In this document: piece after piece, positions 8,129-11,864 of the stretch
Numbering within the stretch: position 1 is the first letter of the stretch
Layout: every line of letters begins with the position of its first letter
Assembly: GCA_964415185.1 (NCBI GenBank)
Contig: CAYPZI010000089.1
Location: 1 to 11,864, forward strand
Reading direction: 5' to 3'
DNA: 11,864 nt
Source: CAYVBJ01 sp964415185
GTDB lineage: Bacteria; Bacteroidota; Rhodothermia; Balneolales; Balneolaceae
Translations under genes and position numbers: made by a program
The notes under the pieces: generated by a model
Databases searched by the model: none
What the model was told of the DNA's origin: nothing
Seen by the model: the letters and a program-made list of their open reading frames with translations, nothing else

Positions 8129-8190
8129 CGCCAGAGGTCAAAAGTTAAAATCGAAAAGGAAACGGGGGGATTTTAATCTAACCTCTGGCG
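8129..8190 (-). promoter_or_regulatory. 62-nt hairpin in the ilvB leader
   Basis: On the minus strand the outer arms CGCCAGAGGT (8190-8181) and ACCTCTGGCG (8138-8129) pair perfectly over 10 bp. An inner stem TTAAAATC/GATTTTAA (8176-8169 with 8152-8145) pairs over 8 bp. The 4/6-nt internal segments between them can pair partly with G-U. The loop is 16 nt. The hairpin starts six bases after the leader ORF stop and ends 22 nt before the ilvB ATG. No U tract follows, so a simple intrinsic terminator is not clear. An anti-terminator, RNase III site or control of ilvB initiation is possible. AGGTTA of the left arm could also pair with TAACCT near the end of the leader ORF (8217-8222), giving a short competing helix. 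Confidence 0.6.
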
Positions 8191-8196
8191 ATGGGT

Positions 8197-8439
8197 TTAT
8201 TGAATAATTAGAATTAGGTTAATAATAATGCCAGAAATTAGAATAGGTAGAACAATAAGCGGTAGTATGCTTATCAAACCTAAGATCGATATAACAGGTA
8301 TAGAAAGAGCAATTATACCTGTGATTACAGAAGGAACCAATATAGAAAACGGATAGTAGACGCCTGCCGGTTCCATCTCCGAAACAGCGGATGCTGAAAA
8401 CGAGTTGGAAGAATTCTTATGTTGGTTTATGGCAGACAA
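8197..8439 (-). CDS. Ile/Leu/Val-rich leader ORF upstream of ilvB (candidate attenuation peptide or small membrane protein)
   Basis: The ORF gives 80 residues from a TTG at 8439, or 59 from the ATG at 8376 (MEPAGVYYPF...). I recognise no family. Residues 33-80 contain 18 Ile, 10 Leu and 4 Val, two thirds of the segment. Six of those Ile codons are ATA and five of the Leu codons are CTA. The N-terminal third is Ser/Asn-rich and hydrophilic. It lies between a sigma70-like promoter and ilvB, and its stop is six bases before a long hairpin. This is the layout of ilv leader peptides, which stall the ribosome when branched-chain amino acids are scarce, but those are about 30 residues. The tail could also form two membrane helices, so a genuine small membrane protein is the alternative. 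No Shine-Dalgarno site precedes the TTG; GGAG abuts the ATG. Confidence 0.55.
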   Translation of the reverse strand: MSAINQHKNSSNSFSASAVSEMEPAGVYYPFSILVPSVITGIIALSIPVISILGLISILPLIVLPILISGIIINLILIIQ

Positions 8440-8465
8440 AATATATATTGATTTGTTCTGATTGC

Positions 8466-8494
8466 AACATAAAGACGGGTTTTATAGCAGTCAA
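8466..8494 (-). promoter_or_regulatory. Sigma70-like promoter for the ilvBNC-cimA-leuACD transcript
   Basis: On the minus strand, TTGACT (8494-8489) is followed by a 17-bp spacer and TATGTT (8471-8466). This is 5/6 and 4/6 to the sigma70 consensus with ideal spacing. The predicted start of transcription is near 8459, giving a leader of about 350 nt before ilvB that contains the whole BCAA-rich ORF. A weaker Bacteroidota-style alternative (TTG at about 8467, TATATTTTG nearer the ORF) would begin transcription inside the TTG version and favour the ATG start at 8376. Confidence 0.5.
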
Positions 8495-8537
8495 GAAAAA
8501 AATTAAAATTTATTTTTTATACTGTTATACAAAATTA

Positions 8538-8566
8538 TGGATTTTAAAAAAGCGCTTTCATATAAA
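8538..8566 (+). promoter_or_regulatory. ilvD: Candidate ilvD promoter with palindrome in the spacer
   Basis: TGGATT (8538-8543), a 17-bp spacer and TATAAA (8561-8566) form a weak -35 with a good -10. The 10-bp palindrome AAAGCGCTTT (8549-8558) lies within the spacer, a usual position for a repressor site. Its reverse strand reads TGAAAGCGCTTTTT, similar to LacI/CcpA-type operators. The region is very AT-rich, so chance -10 matches are common. Confidence 0.35.
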
Positions 8567-8604
8567 TATTAATGAATTTATAAAAACATAATAATCATAC
8601 AGAT

Positions 8605-8610
8605 AAGGTG
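8605..8610 (+). promoter_or_regulatory. ilvD: Shine-Dalgarno site deciding the ilvD start
   Basis: AAGGTG ends nine bases before the ATG at 8620, a normal spacing. An upstream in-frame GTG at 8608 lies inside this site and has no ribosome-binding sequence of its own, so the ATG is preferred. Confidence 0.6.
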
Positions 8611-8619
8611 TATAATTCG

Positions 8620-10299
8620 ATGTCAGCCAAAATAAACAAATACAGCTCTCAATTAACGGAAAAACAGTCACAAGTCGGTTCGCAGGCGATGCTTTATGCC
8701 GCAGGTTTGAGCGCGGAGGATATGAAAAAACCCCAGGTTGGTATTGCAAGTACAGGCTGGGATGGCAATCCATGCAACATGCATTTGAACAAACTTGCCG
8801 CGATTATCAAAGAGAGTGTTTGGGATGAAAATAGTGTCGGGTTTATGTTCCATACGATCGGTGTAAGCGATGGTATTTCGATGGGAACCCAGGGGATGAA
8901 ATATTCACTGCCGTCACGGGATATTATCGCCGATTCCATCGAAACCGTGATGAGGGCTCAGTGGTATGATGCAAACATTTCAGTAGTTGGATGCGATAAA
9001 AATATGCCGGGTTCTGTGATGGCGATGGCACGGCTCAACAGGCCTTCCATTATGGTTTACGGCGGGACGATCCGTCCGGGAAATTTGAATGGGCAAAAGC
9101 TGGATATCGTATCAGCTTTTGAAGCTTACGGTAAATTTCTGTCTGATGAGATTGATGAAAAGGGCCTGGATAGTATTCTAAAGCATGCCTGTCCCGGAGC
9201 CGGGGCTTGCGGTGGAATGTACACGGCTAATACCATGGCTTCAGCTATTGAAACGATGGGGATGAGCCTGCCATACAGCTCATCCATCCCGGCAACTCAT
9301 AAGCAAAAAGAAGAAGAGTGCAGAAAAGCCGGAAAAGCGATCCGGAACCTGCTGGAGCTTGATCTGAAACCGCGTGATATTATCACAAGAAAATCGATCG
9401 AAAATGCAGTAACCATGGTGATTGCACTTGGCGGCTCAACCAATGCCGTGATGCACATTCTTGCAATGGCTCATGCTGCGGAAGTGACTTTTACCATCGA
9501 TGACTTCCAGGAAATCAGTGACCGCACACCTTTCATTGCTGACCTTAAGCCGAGCGGTAAATATGTGATGGAAGATCTCTACAATGCAGGCGGAGTGCCC
9601 GCAGTGCAAAAGCTGCTGATCAAACACGGCTTGCTGGATGGAAGCTGCATGACGGTTACAGGAAAAACCCTGGCTGAAAATGTTGAAGAACTGCCCGGCC
9701 TGCTGGAAGAGCAAATGGTGATACATCCGCTTTCGGATCCGATCAAAAAAAACGGCCACCTTCAAATTTTATACGGCAATCTCGCTCCGGAAGGCAGCGT
9801 GGCAAAAATCACCGGCAAAGAGGGGACAAAGTTTACGGGTACGGCTAAAGTCTACGACTCCGAAGAGGAGAGCCTTGAGGGTATTCAAAAAGGAGAAGTA
9901 AAAAAAGGAGATGTTGTGATCATCCGGTATGAAGGGCCAAAGGGCGGGCCGGGAATGCGTGAAATGCTATCCATCACGGCTGCGATTATGGGAGCAGGCC
10001 TTGGTAATGAGGTTGCCCTGATTACAGACGGTAGGTTTTCAGGCGGGACACATGGTTTTGTGATCGGCCATGTAACACCGGAAGCACAATTGGGAGGCGT
10101 AATTGCGTTGGTTGAAAACGGAGACAGAATCATCATCAATGCTGATGATCGAATGATCCGGCTTGACATTACAGATGATGAACTTGAAAAGAGGAGGCAG
10201 CAGTGGAGTCCGCCTGAAATCAGTATCAAAAGCGGGTCACTCTATAAATATGCCAGGCTCGTATCCACTGCCTCACAAGGATGTGTTACGGATTTGTGA
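8620..10299 (+). CDS. ilvD: Dihydroxy-acid dehydratase
   Basis: The enzyme dehydrates dihydroxyisovalerate and dihydroxymethylvalerate to the 2-keto acids of Val and Ile. The 559 residues from the ATG match the family. Three cysteines suit an iron-sulfur cluster: C52 in GWDGNPCNMHL, C125 in GCDKNMPG and C197 in GAGACGGMYTANTMASAIE. The first is absent from the E. coli-type [4Fe-4S] enzyme and present in the [2Fe-2S] type of mycobacteria and plants, so a [2Fe-2S] cluster is likely (inference). The C-terminal GRFSGGTHGFVIGHVTPEA holds the catalytic serine. It is transcribed divergently from the ilvB operon; its own start is 180 bp from the leader ORF start, leaving a shared AT-rich control region. 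Confidence 0.96.
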   Translation: MSAKINKYSSQLTEKQSQVGSQAMLYAAGLSAEDMKKPQVGIASTGWDGNPCNMHLNKLAAIIKESVWDENSVGFMFHTIGVSDGISMGTQGMKYSLPSRDIIADSIETVMRAQWYDANISVVGCDKNMPGSVMAMARLNRPSIMVYGGTIRPGNLNGQKLDIVSAFEAYGKFLSDEIDEKGLDSILKHACPGAGACGGMYTANTMASAIETMGMSLPYSSSIPATHKQKEEECRKAGKAIRNLLELDLKPRDIITRKSIENAVTMVIALGGSTNAVMHILAMAHAAEVTFTIDDFQEISDRTPFIADLKPSGKYVMEDLYNAGGVPAVQKLLIKHGLLDGSCMTVTGKTLAENVEELPGLLEEQMVIHPLSDPIKKNGHLQILYGNLAPEGSVAKITGKEGTKFTGTAKVYDSEEESLEGIQKGEVKKGDVVIIRYEGPKGGPGMREMLSITAAIMGAGLGNEVALITDGRFSGGTHGFVIGHVTPEAQLGGVIALVENGDRIIINADDRMIRLDITDDELEKRRQQWSPPEISIKSGSLYKYARLVSTASQGCVTDL

Positions 10300-10370
10300 A
10301 TTTGAATAATTAAAGTTTATTTCGTGAGCATTTAATTCTTTTTGAGCTCGTGGCAATGAACTGCCGGTTT

Positions 10371-10410
10371 TCACCGCGAAGACCCGAGGACACGAAGGTT
10401 CGCGAAGGAC
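10371..10410. repeat. Degenerate CGAAG-type tandem repeat
   Basis: CGCGAAGACC, CGAGGACA, CGAAGGTT and CGCGAAGGA follow one another as imperfect 8-10-bp units built on CGAAG. Similar ACCGCGAAGGACACGAAG-like strings are familiar as interspersed, apparently non-coding repeats in several bacterial genomes. Whether it is repeated elsewhere in this genome cannot be seen here. Confidence 0.5.
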
Positions 10411-10502
10411 TCCGATAGATCAATTTAAAATTAAAACTAAAAAATTTAAAATGAACTTCTATGCTTGCTGCATGGGCTATAAATTATATAAAACCTGGCA
10501 AG

Positions 10503-10560
10503 CAGCGCAGCTGCGACAGATATTGCAGCCACGGGTTTTTAACCCGTGGATTGCGGCCGG
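10503..10560. repeat. REP-like element with two palindromes
   Basis: Two strong palindromes are close together: CGCAGCTGCG (10506-10515, perfect) and CCACGGGTT-TTT-AACCCGTGG (10529-10549, 9-bp stem with a 3-nt loop). They sit in a GC-rich island between AT-rich flanks. This arrangement resembles the repetitive extragenic palindromes mobilised by RAYT (TnpA-REP) transposases. No transposase is in the window. The second palindrome has no U tract on either side, so an intrinsic terminator is less likely. Confidence 0.5.
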
Positions 10561-10673
10561 CGCACACAAACCCTCCGCCTGGATGTTTGAAAAGGAAATG
10601 AATCAAACCCGAGGGAAGTGCAGGAAGCCTGGAGACGGCGAAGAAAGATGGCAATAATAAAAATCACTGCATC

Positions 10674-10739
10674 TCAATTTGGAATTTTGGTGCGACCTAC
10701 AAGGTAATAAGACAGTGCGGTTTCAAACTCCATTCCCAT
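10674..10739 (-). pseudogene. Short coding-like remnant (21 codons)
   Basis: The minus strand reads MGMEFETALSYYLVGRTKIP plus a final Asn and a TGA stop, and the frame stays open 17 codons further upstream without another ATG. The amino acid composition looks protein-like, but it is short and next to repeat elements. It may be the tail of a decayed gene, a repeat-borne sequence or chance. I do not recognise a family. Confidence 0.2.
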
Positions 10740-10844
10740 TAAGAAGATGACATCACTTTGGGAGAACAATGAATTGTTATAAATTACACATTAAGATCAA
10801 TTGTGAATTTGAATGAAATTTAAAAACAGGGAAGAAAAAATTTA

Positions 10845-11543
10845 ATGGCCAGAAATCTTACAAAAATTGTAGAGGATAGAATCAGAACGTGGGAACATGC
10901 CAGTTCAAAAAACAGGTTTACAATTGTAAAAGGAAAAAAACTGCCCGTGATCTCGATTTCACGAGAGTTCGGGGGGAGGGGAGCTGCCCTTGCCAAACTG
11001 ATAGGTGAAAAGACGGGATTAAAGGTTTGGGATGATGAATTATTACAGGCAATTGCCGATGAACTGGGAAGCAATGAAGAATTTCTCGCTACTCTTGACG
11101 AACGACGACGCGAATTTGTTGAGGATGCTGTTCTGGGTTTTTTGAAAAATAAAAATACGAATACAAATTATTTACGAACACTTATCAAAGTGGTAAAAGA
11201 AATTGAAGAACATGGCAATTCAATTATTGTAGGCAGGGGAGCGGCCTTTATTTCTGAGCATCCCAAATCGTTTCATCTCAGAATTGTATCGCCACTCAAA
11301 ACCAGGATAGCCGGTTATGCAAAAAGAGAAAATATTCCGGAGAATAAAGCGGAAGAAATAATCAGAAAAAAAGATGATGAAAGAGCTGAATTCGTCAAGT
11401 CTAATTTTAAGAGAAATGTTTCTGATGCTGCAACGTATGACCTGGTATTGAATTCAGGTACGTTTTCTCTTGAACATATGATGTATATCATATCCCGTTC
11501 ATACGAGTATAAAACTGATTCGGAACTTGAAATACTGAATTGA
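10845..11543 (+). CDS. Cytidylate kinase-like family protein
   Basis: The 232-residue protein resembles the cytidylate-kinase-like (Cytidylate_kin2) family of P-loop kinases. Residues 35-52 read VISISREFGGRGAALAKL, matching the family form ISREFGSGG-x-x-IA, followed by a conserved VWDDELL. A later IIVGRGAAFI and the Arg/Lys-rich lid-like stretch (about 150-190) also fit. The substrate is unknown; many members lie outside nucleotide pathways. The first 33 residues are a charged extension before the P-loop. The start ATG at 10845 has AGGGAAGA about 10-15 bases upstream. It is separated from ilvD by the 545-bp repeat cluster, so it is unlikely to belong to the branched-chain operon. It is probably followed by the hairpin at 11700-11717. 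Confidence 0.8.
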   Translation: MARNLTKIVEDRIRTWEHASSKNRFTIVKGKKLPVISISREFGGRGAALAKLIGEKTGLKVWDDELLQAIADELGSNEEFLATLDERRREFVEDAVLGFLKNKNTNTNYLRTLIKVVKEIEEHGNSIIVGRGAAFISEHPKSFHLRIVSPLKTRIAGYAKRENIPENKAEEIIRKKDDERAEFVKSNFKRNVSDAATYDLVLNSGTFSLEHMMYIISRSYEYKTDSELEILN

Positions 11544-11592
11544 ATGAATAACAAGTGTTAACGGGTTCCTGGGTGAAAATTAAATTCGAATC

Positions 11593-11724
11593 ATGAAAAA
11601 ACAGGTTAAAAAAGTAAAAAGTAAAGTCGGTTCATTATTTAATTATCGTCAGACAGGTATCTACAATCGCATATCAAATACCGACGATTCTCCCGAAAAG
11701 GCAGGCTTCAGCCTGTTATTTTGA
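11593..11724 (+). CDS. Possible 43-residue small protein
   Basis: The ORF starts MKKQVKKVKSKVGSLFNYRQ and ends EKAGFSLLF. The N-terminus is very basic and the rest is polar; there is no signal peptide or membrane segment. It begins 49 bp after the kinase gene without a Shine-Dalgarno site. Its last codons form the hairpin GGCAGGC-TTCA-GCCTG followed by TTATTTT, so the end of the ORF would be the kinase terminator itself, which argues against a gene. The AAAAAGTAAAAAGT start resembles low-complexity repeats. Chance is a real possibility. Confidence 0.25.
   Translation: MKKQVKKVKSKVGSLFNYRQTGIYNRISNTDDSPEKAGFSLLF
11700..11722 (+). terminator. Hairpin terminator candidate after the kinase gene
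   Basis: CAGGC-TTCA-GCCTG (11702-11715) forms a 5-bp stem, extended by G-U pairs, and is followed by TTATTTT on the plus strand. The preceding AAAAGG makes it partly bidirectional. It lies about 160 bp after the kinase stop. Confidence 0.45.
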
Positions 11725-11729
11725 TAAAC

Positions 11730-11763
11730 GACTCCCGGCAATTTGTGATGATAACCGGGAGCC
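11730..11763 (-). terminator. Hairpin downstream of the right-edge minus-strand gene
   Basis: On the minus strand GGCTCCCGG pairs with CCGGGAGTC over 9 bp with one G-U pair; the loop is 16 nt. It begins 18 bp after the stop of the minus-strand gene at 11782. The following TTTATCAAAATAAC is only weakly T-rich. Confidence 0.4.
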
Positions 11764-11781
11764 GGCGATAAATATAATGTC

Positions 11782-11864
11782 TCAGTTTGAAACCACATTG
11801 AAAACCATGGATGTCACGGTGGTTCCGGTTGCATCGGTCACCCGGACTTTGAGTTCAAACGAGT
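11782..11864 (-). CDS. C-terminal end of a probable extracellular protein with an Ig-like domain (runs off right edge)
   Basis: Only the last 27 codons are in the window: SFELKVRVTDATGTTVTS followed by MVFNVVSN and a TGA stop. The alternating pattern and the VRVTDATG segment are typical of the final strands of cadherin, PKD or Ig-like beta-sandwich domains in secreted proteins. The frame is uninterrupted to the edge, and a hairpin follows the stop. Nothing can be said about the rest of the protein. Confidence 0.5.
   Translation of the reverse strand, partial: SFELKVRVTDATGTTVTSMVFNVVSN

Larger units (their letters stand above)
10300..10844. other. Intergenic repeat cluster between ilvD and the kinase gene
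   Basis: No convincing gene fills these 545 bp. In order they hold an AT-rich stretch without a clear ilvD terminator, a CGAAG-type degenerate repeat (10371-10410), an A/T block resembling AATTTAAAATTAAAA (10421-10452), a GC-rich REP-like block (about 10503-10660, roughly 55% G+C by eye), a small coding-like remnant on the minus strand (10674-10739) and a 14-bp palindrome (10765-10778) upstream of the kinase. A 14-bp direct repeat, TTGTGAATTTGAAT, occurs at 10294-10307 (across the ilvD stop) and 10801-10814. Confidence 0.6.

Noticed and set aside
8197..8439. Bacteriocin or holin reading of the hydrophobic ORF
   Set aside because: Hydrophobicity alone suggests it, but there are no processing motifs or export, immunity or lysis neighbours; the ilv context favours a leader.
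8608..8619. GTG start for ilvD four codons upstream
   Set aside because: The GTG is part of the AAGGTG ribosome-binding sequence for the ATG at 8620.
8107..8620. T-box or other riboswitch before ilvB or ilvD
   Set aside because: No T-box sequence (TGGNACCGCG) or known riboswitch core was seen on either strand; the signal is the coding-like leader ORF and hairpin.
10451..10657. 68-codon open frame on the plus strand
   Set aside because: It reads straight through the REP-like palindromes and GC-rich block and has an odd, protein-unlike composition; repeat sequence explains it better.
1..11864. CRISPR array, tRNA, rRNA or transposase gene
   Set aside because: No regularly spaced repeats, no tRNA-like fold noticed, no rRNA sequence and no transposase frame were seen.

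Overview
The window is a branched-chain amino acid (Ile/Leu/Val) biosynthesis locus. On the minus strand, reading right to left, the order is: candidate leader ORF, ilvB, ilvN, ilvC, a citramalate synthase gene (cimA type), leuA, leuC and the first 58 codons of leuD, which runs off the left edge. ilvD is divergent, on the plus strand. The right end holds an unrelated cytidylate-kinase-like gene, a possible 43-codon ORF, and the last 27 codons of a minus-strand gene whose end resembles an extracellular Ig-like domain. No leuB, ilvE or ilvA is in the window.

The organism is a bacterium of moderate G+C, most likely in or near the Bacteroidota/Balneolota/Rhodothermota group. The reasons are gene order, the short LeuA, LeuC/LeuD of the HacA-like type, AT-rich start regions with few strong Shine-Dalgarno sites, and many short interspersed repeats between genes. 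This is inference; no rRNA or marker gene is present.

The genes form a nearly complete pathway. IlvBN, IlvC and IlvD make the 2-keto acid precursors of Val and Ile. CimA supplies 2-ketobutyrate from pyruvate and acetyl-CoA without threonine. LeuA commits 2-ketoisovalerate to Leu. LeuCD can serve both the isopropylmalate and the citramalate isomerisation. ilvB/ilvN and ilvC/cimA each overlap by ATGA, which suggests translational coupling.

Regulation is the most interesting part. Between a good sigma70-like promoter and ilvB lies an ORF whose last 48 residues are two-thirds Ile, Leu or Val (18 I, 10 L, 4 V), using many ATA and CTA codons. Six bases after its stop begins a 62-nt hairpin that ends 22 nt before the ilvB start. 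This looks like a leader-peptide sensor of branched-chain amino acids, though much longer than classical ones and without an obvious U-tract terminator. LeuA lacks the C-terminal leucine-binding domain, and IlvN has changes at the residues aligned with the E. coli IlvH valine site. Feedback may therefore have shifted from allostery to the leader, with CimA keeping its regulatory domain. Twin 15-bp palindromes about five helical turns apart lie upstream of ilvC.

The ilvD-kinase intergenic region (10300-10844) is a repeat cluster: a CGAAG-type repeat, a GC-rich REP-like block with two palindromes, and a small coding-like remnant. The leuC-leuD gap carries a 22-bp perfect inverted repeat.
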